A stretch of DNA of 64,000 nt, taken from the NCBI GenBank assembly GCA_036346205.1, contig JARFJB010002202.1:1-64000 (forward strand), in the 5' to 3' direction. Of this stretch, positions 47,500-58,499 are shown one piece after another (positions within the stretch are counted from its first letter, which is position 1; each line of letters starts with the position of its first letter). A program made the translations under genes and the position numbers. The notes below the pieces were generated by a model that had not been told where the DNA came from, did not search any database, and saw nothing but the letters and a program-made list of their open reading frames with translations. The stretch comes from Vesta saturnalis. Lineage: Eukaryota; Arthropoda; Insecta; Coleoptera; Lampyridae.

Positions 47500-47640
47500 C
47501 GTGGTAAGAAAGGAAGCCGCATGTGCATTTCGTCCGTTTCGAGAAAAACGCCATCAAAGTTTTGAACCTTAGTACTATCTACGGGACAAGTAATCTCCCT
47601 AGAAATGCATAGTTAAACATATTTATTTGTCAAATTTTTT
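47500..47640 (+). promoter_or_regulatory. class C upstream block (short version), plus strand
   Basis: GCCGCATGTGCATTTCGTCC, GAGAAAAACGCCATCAAAGT, AGTACTATCTACGGGACAAG, ATGCATAGTTAAACATATTT precede the intact gene at 47650. Promoter role inferred from conservation only. Confidence 0.45.
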
Positions 47641-47649
47641 TTTAACATA

Positions 47650-47883
47650 ATGGCACCTCGAGGAAGTACATACAGTCTATTAATAAAAAATATTTTAAAT
47701 ACTGTCAGAAAAGTTGCAGAAGACACAGAAACTTACGAGGACCTAGTGACCAAAATAACCGAAATTGAAAATTATTACCGAAAACAAGTAACACTATTGG
47801 ATCATTTGTCACATTTACGTAAGAAAATAAATTTAAAATCATTAGAAGAGGCTAATGACGAAATTGATAGTGAAGAGGAATAA
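47650..47883 (+). CDS. class C small gene, intact (77 aa), plus strand
   Basis: MAPRGSTYSLLIKNILNTVR, then TETYEDLVTKITEIENYYRK, QVTLLDHLSHLRKKINLKS and tail LEEANDEIDSEEE. It matches the minus-strand copy at 14115 at nearly every position, although the two are 33 kb apart and in opposite orientation, with differences mostly in the acidic tail. The stop TAA is part of GAATAAAC. It is the last member of the array in the window; its 3' spacer runs to ~48015 and then stops at CATTTCCCGGCTAC. Confidence 0.75.
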   Translation: MAPRGSTYSLLIKNILNTVRKVAEDTETYEDLVTKITEIENYYRKQVTLLDHLSHLRKKINLKSLEEANDEIDSEEE

Positions 47884-48189
47884 ACATGTTTAGAATATTT
47901 CGTTACCTTAGGGAGTTTAATAAAAATTAAAGTATTAAAGTATTTTGACCAGAACGTAGCGTTATTTAAAACGTATTGTACTGCCGTGCTAAGAAAGGAA
48001 GCCGCATGTACATTTCCCGGCTACAATTGAGAGTAAAGTAGGTGACGTCACCGCTACCGGGATTTTTTGAAATCCCGGCCCGGCTATTAATATAAAGTTT
48101 AATTTGGATTGAAAACACGTAAAAATACGATGAAAATAAAAAAAAATTTATTTAAAAAAATACTTAATGAGAACTTAACCAAACTAAAA

Positions 48190-50525
48190 AGACATCTATT
48201 TACGTTTTGCGTTCCGTGCATATCCATTTACTACAATACTTTGTCTTTCTCTTTAAAGTCGTACATTTAACGTGCCTCCAAAGAAGACACGAAATACACA
48301 TTATGGTATCAGCCTCATTTTTCTTCAGTTCTAATCAGCATGTTGCGCATACCCGCAGATTTTCTCGTTCCTTGGTTGATATTATGTTACGTATAACTTT
48401 CCAAGCATCATCTGAGAAAAAGTTTCTAAAACAAATGTTTCATGATATAGGTATTTTCTATAACTTAGGTATTAAGTGGTCGTTCTCACCGAACAATGTG
48501 TAAATCAATACTTTCGTATAATACAGAATGAGGAATTTTTTCTAGACTTGTTTTAATTGATATTTCCTCAATTTTTATTCCACTAAGAGCCGCTGATACA
48601 ACTTCATCTTCATCAACAAACCATCTTAGCATTCTTTTTAGCTGATCTTGAAACGGCAGTTTAAAAAATGGAACAATGGTGCCTCGTTTTTTCTTTGGTA
48701 AGCCAACTGCTGTTAGTTCGCTACCTTTTCGACGTCCTCTTTTTTTTACCTTTGGAGGCATTTTAATATCTTTTACGTTATCTTCTCTACCAGATGTTGC
48801 TATTTGTTTTATGTCTTGATGAGAAGACATTTTTGTTAGAACTATAAATTACTGTAGCACTACATTCATTTATTGATCCTATTTCTGAATCGATAGGTGG
48901 TTTTTTATTTGTTAGTGTTGTGTCTAAAATTACCAAATAATAATATAAAGTGTTAATAAAGGCAAAAGTAATATAAACACCTTGTAATTGTTGGTTATTT
49001 AAAGGTTCTTCCATGTTGTCTAGATCATCAAAAATAATTGGCATACTTTCTCCAGATCAGAATTTTCTGCAGTGACTACTGTAGTTCCTAAAATAGTATA
49101 ACATTTTAATAAACTAAAACAAGGTATGATTATCTTGTTTTTACCTGGCAATTGTTGGTTATTTAACGGTTCTTCCATATCTTCTAGCCAATCAAAAATA
49201 ATTGGCATATATGATATGCCGAGGTCAGAGTTTTCTACAGCGACTACTGTAGTGTCTAAAAGAGTGTAGCATTTTAATACACTGAAACAAGATATGATCA
49301 TCTTACTTTTACCTGGTAATTCTTCATCTTCGTTGATCATCAGTGCTCTTGCCTTTTCACCCCGTTTCCACAGCAGTTCTAAAGTTTTGAAGGTATCCAT
49401 TTTTTGATCAAATGATTCATAGCTTGACATCGCAACCAAATTAGCTAGTGAATCAGTTGTTAATAATGCCTCTCTTTTTTTCTGACCATACGTTTTTGGC
49501 TTCTTTTTATTCGTAATAGTTACTGCAGTGTCTGATACTTCAACGTTTGCTTCAGCAACGCCATCCACATCAGAAGCATTACTATTTTGTGCTAAACGCC
49601 TTTGCGTTTTTTTGTAGTACTCCAAAGTCCATCGTTTATTCCCAATTTCTTTAGAAAACAAAGACATCGACATATATTTACGAACAGCAAATATATGTCT
49701 GCAAGGAAGTAACATACCAGCATTAAAATTGCAACTACATTTATTTGAATCACATTGCAATTGTGCTTCTGTACTGCTAGTAACAATAAAAGTACATATG
49801 TCTGCCTTTGTATCAATTTTAATTTTCTTGCTGTATTCGATTTGCTTTAATACCAATTTGCCAGATTCGTGTGTTAAAACATCTAAGTATTTTTGTTCAT
49901 AGCTTTCTGGAGCGTGATTTGTCACCAACCTTTTTTGTAACTGATATACGACCTTAAAATCTCGTTCGCTTTCAAGGACTTGTAAAATATCAAAAAATGA
50001 ATGCACAAACTCTTCTAGTGTACTATTTTTTGTGATTACTGATTTAAGTTTTGCATTTATTGATTCTATACGATTCTTCGTTGTATTTTGAAAACAACCT
50101 TTCATAAAATTTTTGGACATTGACCATTCGTCTTTGACCAATTTTTGTTAAAATATTCAATTACTTGCTGAGGAACAGATAATTGGAGTAAATTGTAACA
50201 ACTTTCAAATTCTTCATTTGTATTTGTGTAAACCATTTTTTTTGCAAAATCCTTAAAGACAAGGCTCTCGGATTGTGAAATTCCCATTTTATCACAGGTT
50301 ATTTCTCGATTAAATGTGCGCATCGAATGAAATATACAAAATCCGTTTCTTTATTGCATTTTCTAAACGTTTCTAAAAACCACGTAAAACTAACTTTATC
50401 TTCATTGGTTAATAAACAAACAGCAACTATCTCAGTTTGACAGTTTCCGTCCTCTACTATAATTAAAAATACAGGTATTCCTATATTTATCAATTTGTAG
50501 GTACCATCTATGCCTAAAAATTCAG
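48190..50525 (-). pseudogene. ZSWIM/MULE-like transposase-derived gene, multi-exon, broken
   Basis: Minus strand. At 50525-50310: EFLGIDGTYKLINIGIPVFL then AVCLLTNEDKVSFTWFLETF, the DDE core of Mutator-like transposases of the ZSWIM type. A frame break near 50310 is followed by FNREITCDKMGISQSESLVF. At 50141-49330: KNRIESINAKLKSVITKNST, then the SWIM finger CSCNFNAGMLLPCRHIFAVR at ~49740 (CxCx(n)CxH), and GNKRWTLEYYKKTQRRLAQ. After exons near 49000-49320 the tail (48830-48486) reads KKRGRRKGSELTAVGLPKKK, VPFFKLPFQDQLKRML and ends with a Cys-rich finger at ~48200-48370 (VCATC, MCISCLRWHVKC). The first part of the gene is missing, replaced at 50526 by a pogo-like element. Confidence 0.72.
48984..49320 (-). 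repeat. tandemly duplicated exon plus intron within the ZSWIM-like gene
   Basis: 48984-49150 and 49147-49320 are ~165 bp near-copies. Each includes a coding piece ending MEEPLNNQQLPG, followed on the coding strand by GTAAAA (donor) and, before it, a CTACAG/CTGCAG acceptor. A related piece (MPIIFDDLDNMEEPLNNQQL) forms the left member. Confidence 0.75.
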
Positions 50526-50526
50526 G

Positions 50527-52495
50527 ATAGGGGAAGGGTGCCCAAAGCGGGCACCTTAAGGTTAAGTAGGGAGAAAACCTGTATTTTTACGAAGAAAAAT
50601 AAAACTGTTATTGCTATTAGATACTGTAGCCATAGTACTTCGATAGTCAATATTAAAATATTTTATAAGTGTCACAAATTGGACACTGAACCAAAATAGA
50701 AAACCCTTGCAAATGATCTCTTTGCCCAGAGGATGGCCTAAAGCGGGCATGGACGAAAGGGTAAAGTGGGCACGTAGGGGGTAAAGAAAGCAGTGGGCAT
50801 ACATTAATTAAAAATTGTAAGAACTTTTATTCCAAAATCAAATAATAACTAAATAACTACTGTAAATAACTAAGGAGTTAAATCTCATGACAAACGTCAC
50901 AAAAAAATGCGCCAATCCCAGAATATGATGTACACTTATCATGGGCCCACATTTTGCAATCGTCGCACTGGATCCAATCTTCGGTGGGAGGATCTACATA
51001 ATCCTCAGCACATACAAGGCATGAATATAGAGTTTTTTTTTGTTTTAATTTTATTTTTGTCTTCTTTTCATTTTTCATAAGATTCTTCGTAATCCTTTTA
51101 CAATTTTCTTTTTGAGGTTTCATTTTCTTGGATGTTTTCATTCTCTGCACGTCTTTAATTGGCGTGCTGGTTAAAATTTCAGCCTTTAGAGTTTTCCTTC
51201 GCCTGGTTGTTTTGTTCGAACTTACAGTTGGTAGAGGTCTTATACCCAAAGGCGAAAAGTGTTCCATACTTGTGCTAATTTCACTATTAATATTTGAGGA
51301 GGTGCATTTAACAGGTGTCATTGGTGTTTTCTTCGTGCAAGTGTCCAATAAAGGAACAACAGCGGTGGTGGAAGATCCAGGTAGTTCCTCGACAGTAACA
51401 GGATTTGCAGGTTGATATAATGTCGTATGCTGGGAATGCATAATCCGGTCTAATTGCAGATGGAGACGGTGTCCTATCAACAACAGTTACTTCTGAATGC
51501 GATCGTTCTAGTTGGACATTTTTTGGGTTGAATGGTTTTTGTGACCGTTGCTGGTTCAAAATCAGACTCATCAAAAACATATCTGTCTGTTGGAAAAAGT
51601 CCTGTACTTTTTCAACCTTTAATTGCATTTTGAGCTGTAGCAGCTTTCATATAGGCACTTGCGAAGAGACCAGCAACATCATTTTGATTAATGATTCGAC
51701 CAGCATGAGCTTTTTGGAACGTAGCAATTGACTGTTCGAAATATATTTTCAAAGGCCCATATACACAGCAGTCCAAAGGTTGCATACGGTGTGTCGTATG
51801 GGGTGCCAAAGAAATAAAGATGACATTATTCGCAGAAGCCAATTCCAAAGCTGGTAAATATTTGTGAGATTCGTGATTATCCAACACAAGAATGACTTTT
51901 TTGTCTGATGTTGGTCGGACAATTTCAATAAATAATTTTAGCCAATCCAAAAATGCTGGTCCATTAATCCACCCATTGTCCGTACAGGTTGCTTGGGTAC
52001 CTGGCGATGCTCCATCCAATAACCGCGAGTTTATTTTCTTGCGAGCAAAGATCATAAATGGTGGTATAAATGATCCCGCAGCATTGCAACAACAAATAAC
52101 GGTAGTAGTTGTACCCCTTTCACTGCTTGCAATTATGCCAACTTGGCGTTTTCCAACTTTTGTCAGGACTCTTGGAGGCTTGTTAGATGAAGTTTGTACT
52201 CCTGTTTCGTCCATATTATATAAATGAGTAGCATCAATATTATGTTCTCTCATTTGGTCTTCCAATAAATCGAAAAATCTATAGACTTGGGGTTTATTAA
52301 AGCCTCTTGCTATGGAAGTTGGTTCCGGTTTTCGTAGAGTCAAATCAGGGTGACTAGTGATGAAGCCTTTGTACCAATCACTACCAGCTGTACCATCTTT
52401 GAATGGGTGAGGGATGTGATTTTTTTCACCATATTGAAAAACGAGCTTAAGAAATTCATCTTTGGATAAGCCGTAAAACACTTTGTCCATTTGAC
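50527..52495 (-). mobile_element. pogo-like DNA transposon, N-terminal end missing
   Basis: The left terminus reads GGGGAAGGGTGCCCAAAGCG directly after TA (50525-50526), compatible with TA target use. No matching terminus is seen at the other side, where the transposase frame meets unrelated coding sequence at ~52495. The left 300 bp contain GGGCA/TGCCC motifs at 50536, 50546, 50729, 50742, 50770 and 50794. Confidence 0.7.
50878..52490 (-). pseudogene. pogo-like transposase with C-terminal PHD finger
   Basis: DDE_1-type transposase. In 52490-51612: SDWYKGFITSHPDLTLRKPE (end of the CENP-B-like DNA-binding domain), NMDETGVQTSSNKPPRVL (first Asp), VILVLDNHESHKYLPALE (second Asp) and LAPHTTHRMQPLDCCVYGPL (third Asp); I count 35 residues between the last two, within the pogo range. 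After frameshifts at ~51620 and ~51430 the C-terminal part has a basic linker and a PHD-type finger, CLVCAEDYVDPPTEDWIQCD, KMWAHDKC, FFCDVCHEI. This PHD-tailed form is common in insect genomes. The N-terminal HTH domain is absent and at least two frameshifts occur. Confidence 0.85.
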
Positions 52496-52499
52496 AAGA

Positions 52500-53163
52500 T
52501 CTAAAGTAAATTACAGCTTTGATTGTTATACGATGGATATGGAAAAAGTTCTTTTAACACCATCTCTTAACGTTGGTAAATTATATTATGCTCAAAACTT
52601 CAAGACTTTTAATTTTACTGTTTACAACTTAGCAACTTCTGAAGCCACTAATTATATGTGGCATGAAGGTGTGGGATCAAAAGGATCCTCAGAAATTTCG
52701 GCTTGCGACATTTTTACACTTGATTTGGTTGTGTTGTATCAGCAAAAATAAAAAAGCATTTTATAAAGTTGTTGAGCAGACTGTTTAAACTTCGAAAATT
52801 TTTCCTCTATGGTGATTAACAATATAAATAAAAATGAAAATGGAGACACTATTAATTGCCTTAAGATCAAGTGGTTATAGTACAGAAAGGCAGACCCTAC
52901 CCGAATCTTTCATAAAAATAAGTTGTCTGATCCAGAATTTCAATCCCTTCTTGTTAAAAGGAGTACTATAAGAACTACCAGCGTGTTAAAAGATAATATT
53001 GAAGTAGGTACTTCAGCCTTTGCCCATAGAGAAGAAAAAACTTCAGTCTGCTTCAACGGTGCAGTTTCCTATGAATTCCTGCAGCTTACCACTTGTTTTA
53101 CAAAAATTTGAAGTCTACCGAAGAGGTCGCTTTAAATTCTTCAGATGATGAAAGTAACATTTG
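52500..53163 (+). pseudogene. fragment of a repeat-borne protein (FNFTVYNL / MWHEG family)
   Basis: The open frame 52500-52751 reads DCYTMDMEKVLLTPSLNVGK then YYAQNFKTFNFTVYNLATSE and NYMWHEGVGSKGSSEI. This pattern (F-D-L-x-K-V-L-x-T-P, F-N-x-T-V-x-N-L, M-W-H-E) is familiar from a large uncharacterised insect family, which I believe is DUF7869; the number is from memory. After a gap, 52920-53163 continues with DPEFQSLLVKRSTI and LPLTTCF-like sequence in other frames, as in the C-terminal part of such proteins. It is broken and lies head-to-head with the pogo transposase. Confidence 0.45.
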
Positions 53164-56100
53164 ACTTTAAATTTACTATTTTTTTTTGTAAATTAACGTT
53201 CAAAATTAGTTTTTATAAACAGTGTTAAGCCACAAAATTTAAATTTAAATTTAACTACTGTGTTAGCGTATAGACCTAAGCCGCAAATTATTGTTTTAAC
53301 AGCAAAAAATTCATTTTTTTAGAAAATATTTTCGTATTTAAATTCAAAATTAATACAGTTGAGATTTGAACGTTAAATTTGCATTTTTTTTGTAACCAAT
53401 TAAAACGCCAATTTACCAAGACACAAGAACTTCAAATGCAATTTACTCAAAACCTAGCTTGAGTGGAAAATGACCTTTCACCACTAGGGCGACTATAAGA
53501 GAATAAGAATAAAGAATATAATTAGATTCTTGAAGCTTGTTGCTAGGCAATAGACATGGAGCCCGTAAAACTGGAGTGGGTGTTTCCAAATGGGAACAAG
53601 CAAAAAAAGAAATCTGTCTAATTGTTTTCTGATTTGTTCTCACTCTCGAATTGTATTTGACTAGATTATTTTTTGATGCATACATTTAATTCAAACACGA
53701 GATAGAGCTATATTAAATACTTGTGTCACCACAAACAAAAGCTACAACGTGATGCTCCCGGTAATAATCACTAAAGATTATTCTCAGTATAGCAATGACA
53801 GAATTGGTTCTATCATATACACGTAACGAAACATAAAACTATTCATTGGCAATGTTAAAAATTATCAATACAAAGAGCTTAAATTATTACCAGAAATTTT
53901 GAGTCCACGAATATTTTGAAAATTATCCCAAGTCGAAGACGAGGTAAAACTTCCTTAAAATATTCGTGGCCGAAAAAAAATTGTCAGGAATAATTTAAGC
54001 TCGTGTGGTATTCGGCAACATTATTTTCCGCATAAATTAATTTCAGAATAAAAATTAGGAAACATTATATTAATTGAATACAAAAATACAAAAAACAGGA
54101 ACACAACTAAAACAATAAGAAATTAAAGCTAATATTGATTGAAGCTAAAAACACAATCACGTGTAAGAATTTAATTAAAGAAAAAACTGACAGAAACACT
54201 TGACGTTTTATTTGACGTGCAATAATCGCTGATATTTTATTCACATTGGTCTGAATTTTAATATTTATGACATTTTATTGGATAACATAACATAAAACAA
54301 GGAAAATAATCTGTTTATACATTGATAACTTGTTGCATAGTTACATAGTTTGACAGGTGAAATAATCCACCCGCGTAGCAGGAAGATTATTCTGTCCAAC
54401 TGACATCCATAGTTTAACCAACGTTGATGTTTATCAAAAAAATAGACAATGTAAGTGTGTTACTCATTCATTCGTTAAAATTCTACTCCTGAATTGGTTA
54501 GTTTACAAAAGTAGTCAAAGTTTGACAGGTAAATACAACAATAAACAAAAATTACTTACATTCTGATCATCCCTAGAGGTTGTTGTATTTTCACGTGTCA
54601 AATTATTGTCATGTGTAAAATTATTTTTTTTTAAATAATTTATAGGTGTGTCTTGTAATTTGTCAATGTCGATAGTAGATTCAAGCAGTTGACTGCTTGT
54701 AGATTCCACTGTAGAATCCCATGGTACAAGAGAGACATGCTGTTTACTGCTATCATTCTTCGAATAGTTCTACAAATATTTTTATTTATGCAGATTCGGT
54801 AGTTGTACACTTTAACCTAACCTTATTTGTTGCTATAGATAAATCGATATTAACTGTGTTTTGGTCTGAGGTATTTGATAACCAATCTTGCACTTTCTGT
54901 TGATTATTAGTTTTGAAACTCATAATTGTGTCATCGAAGGTATTTTCAAGGGTACTGGTTGAGATAAATCCGAAAATGAAGTAGTGTTATCGATCTCATT
55001 CTAAAAGAACAATTATAATATATGAACATAACTGAATTCTGATTTTAATAGGTACTATTGGATCATTAACAGAGTCATTCAGGTTTGAAAATTCAGACAG
55101 AGAAAATCTACAGATGGTGCTGGACTTTCAACATATTCTAAAACTCAGTCATTATTACTCGGTTCCTGTACAATCTTATACATTGGAATTATACAATGTG
55201 TTGCATTTAAGATGAAGACGCCTCAATAATTTTTGCTATTTTAAAGACTACATGGTTCATTTAATACAAATACGATTTGAAGTGGATAGCTAACTGAAAT
55301 GTGAACTTTCAACACCGGCTACTACGACTTTGCAAACAGGGCCAATTCTTTAGATCATATGGTACGTATATACGATGCAAGGTGAATTGTCGAATTTTTT
55401 TCCTTTTGGATACGAAAAGTTACTAGAAAAGTTACTGAGGATATTATTTAAACCTTACAGTCCGAGTTACAATATGAAAACTTTCACAGCTAACGTTCTA
55501 ATTAAAAATAATGATCTTTTAGGGTAATAAGGTATATAAAATTTTTTTACAAGGTTTAAATATAACAAAAACAAGCTATGCTCCTCACTAAAAATGGAAA
55601 GGTGTATTTCTATTTTTACTAAGAGAGATAACTGCAACTGTTCTTGAAACGTTTAAAGCTTGGAAAACTTGCTTTTAAAACACGATTATTATCCAAAAGG
55701 ATTAGTTTTATCCCATAACTCGGTATCTTGGGTTTCTAAATCACACTCTCTAGCAATACTTATCGATTATTCAGTTGAATTGTCTTAAAAAAGGTGAACA
55801 ATCATTTGATATGACTGTACAAAATGTCAAAATATGTCCTCTTGGAAATAGCGAAAACACGGAGCTACCTTTTCTTAAATGGGACATACTGTACATGAAT
55901 AAATACAACTATTACTTTGAGAATATAATTCACATGTCCCATGATACATTTTTGTTTACTTTCATTGCTTAAAATACAAAAAAAATTGGATAATAGGCTA
56001 TCAAATCGGTGATAATTTTATCACCGCATGTTGACTGTCACATGATTTTAATGAATAAACTACATAGTTTATTATTATTAATTTTATTAATTACATATTT

Positions 56101-57420
56101 AACTTTGAACTTATTCGTTCATAACAAAAAACTTATAATACATAGTTTATTGTCAAAGTGACAGGATCGTTTAAAATTGTAGGCTTTAAAAAAATATATT
56201 TTCTATTAACGTTCATTATATTCTCTTACCAAATGGGAACATGAAAAAGTTTATGGTATCCAAGTCAATCCAATTATACATCCAAACGATAACAGATACA
56301 GAAAATGAAGTGTAGTGAACATTTAATTTCTTGTTTTTAATGGAATTCTTAACGCAGTTTCCTCCAAAAACTTAATAATAACATATAATGTATGTTATTG
56401 TACATTAACATTATAATTTATAACAATAAATTGTTTTCAACACAGTCATGTTTAAATGTGAATGGACAAATTTACATTTTATTACATTATTGGTTATATT
56501 GTGTTTGAAACGATACTTTGAATAAGTTTAAAAAAGTACTATAATTCAATTACACTAAATACACCAATAATTTTGAATTGCAGTATAATAATCTTCTACA
56601 CAAACAAGTGTATAAATAAACACCGATGACTGAAATTATCATTACATATTTTGCAATTCGAATGTTTTCTCAAAGTATAATGATTAGTAGCGTTCCTAAA
56701 AAATTCAATCTTTATGAATAAATCAAATAAATAACCATTAACTCACAAATGTATTGCCGTCAAAGATATATAATCGCCACTTTTATGTAGAAAAGTATTG
56801 GAACAATTACTTCCTTTCTTTGGAAGAGTTCATTGGTCTTAACCTACAAATACCTATTTACAAAATTTTTACAACATTTTAGAATATTAATAACTTACCA
56901 AAATTCATCTGCTACTTAAGTTTTACTGAAAATAATATGCTTTTATGTGCGTACATCTACGATACTGTCGATACGTAAATAAAACTTTTGTCTTTTATTT
57001 GCAAACGTTATGACATTTATATTTATGTGAAGTAGTTAGGTTAAAGTTGGTAATGTTGGTATCAAAACTGTTCGTATAAAGAAAACTTAATTTGTTGTTA
57101 ACGTTATCCTTGTTAGTTACTTGAGTTAATAAGAGCCATACAAAACGACACACTTGGAATAATACGTTAGCTAATAGTGTACATTGTATTCAATATGTAG
57201 AAAAGGATAGTCATACACAAGTGCGCGTTTGATTCATCGATCAATCGGGATAAGTTAAACGAATGTCCTATACTTTAGTTTTTTTATTTCCTTTCCCCTC
57301 TTATGACGTTTTTATACCAATGCTATTCAATAAATAATTTCAGTTTAATTTACTTTAATTAATATAGTATTTAGGGTGGAGGTTTGAGCGTCTTATGTGT
57401 GTGTGTGTGGAGTCGATATA
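53164..57420. other. AT-rich sequence without recognised genes
   Basis: No protein family recognised in about 4.2 kb. Short frames at 53443-53685, 54515-54709, 54721-54903 and 55775-55972 show no motifs and could be chance or single exons of an unknown gene. The frame at 54515-54709 (minus, MESTSSQLLESTIDIDKLQD) is Ser/Thr/Asp-rich and is the most exon-like of them. Confidence 0.5.
53875..54002. repeat. small palindromic MITE, ~128 bp
   Basis: GAGCTTAAATTATT at 53875 pairs with AATAATTTAAGCTC ending at 54002, and GTCCACGAATATTTT pairs with AAAATATTCGTGGCC; the arms are ~48 nt, imperfect, with a short centre. Confidence 0.7.
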
Positions 57421-57423
57421 GAT

Positions 57424-57425
<2 letters not shown>

Positions 57426-57500
<75 letters not shown>
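57426..57500. repeat. (TA)n microsatellite
   Basis: Pure TA run; a short GT run (GTGTGTGTGTG) precedes it at ~57397. Confidence 0.95.
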
Positions 57501-57502
<2 letters not shown>

Positions 57503-57707
57503 AATTGTTTTTCTTTTCGAATTAATCGATCCTTGAGGTGGCTAAATAAAGGCAACTGACTTCCTTATCTCATCAGTAGCTGTTGTGTGTCGTCGTCTGG
57601 TAGCCTCTGAAAAAATGCATTGTATTAAGACTTTATTCCAAAAAACCTGTTTTAAGTTTGATTTTTCCGATTTTCCGATAATGGATGTTTTATTTAATGT
57701 ATATATG

Positions 57708-57713
<6 letters not shown>

Positions 57714-57792
<79 letters not shown>
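57714..57792. repeat. (TA)n microsatellite
   Basis: Pure TA run, about 215 bp right of the previous one. Confidence 0.95.
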
Positions 57793-57794
<2 letters not shown>

Positions 57795-58019
57795 ATTTAA
57801 TACAAATAATATCATTTAATTTACATGTATATAATAAAATTACCTACAACGACACTAAACAGTGTGAGGCTACAAAAAGGTAATTTCTTTTTTTTCCTAC
57901 GCCGGAGTAGTTGACTGCAACATATGGGGTCAAAAATTTTCCCATTTGTAAATAAATAGACTTGTGCGGCGTTTCTCCACCAACAAGGTACAACAGCTGA
58001 ATCTGCAACATAATCAAGA

Positions 58020-58436
58020 TCAAGATCTACTATCTAAAGGAAGATTGCAATTGGGAAAAAAGGTTTTTAAAAAGGCTTTTAAAAGATAATTCACTTGGTT
58101 ATGGGTGGCTGAAGTATCAAATGCAAAATTAGTTAATAATTGTTTTAATTTTGTTTCTGTACTATCATTTACAGGAGTTTCAGGTAAATTATTTAAAGTT
58201 GTATTATATGGGATGATAGCTGTAGAATGATCAAGTAAGCAATTGTAGCGAACATTTACAACTGATTGGATAGGTTCTGTAATTACGGGATCAACAGAAT
58301 TTGAAGTGGAACTTATCTGAATATCTACTGCATTGTTACTATCATTACTAAAAGTTAAATTTGGGTAAAATGCTTGAGGTTGTTTAATAACTTTCTCTAT
58401 AAAGCGGCTTTTTGCTTTTCTATATTTGGCAGACAT
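58020..58436 (-). pseudogene. N-terminal fragment of an uncharacterised repeat-borne protein
   Basis: A 138-codon minus-strand frame, MSAKYRKAKSRFIEKVIKQP at the start. Its end, KLKQLLTNFAFDTSATHNQV then NYLLKAFLKTFFPNCNLPLD, resembles a motif often seen in insect transposon-associated proteins (L-x-x-W-A-x-x-x-x-x-x-x-x-x-V-x-x-L-L-x-x-L ... LP-x-D-x-R-x-LL). Here the conserved Trp is Phe and the frame stops right after SRS, where LL-x-TP is expected. So it is a truncated first exon or a dead fragment. Function not known. Confidence 0.4.
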
Positions 58437-58499
58437 GTTTAGAAATACAAATATAAGGATTTATAAAAGTATAAAAAAACACTTACCTTGTCCAGTAAA

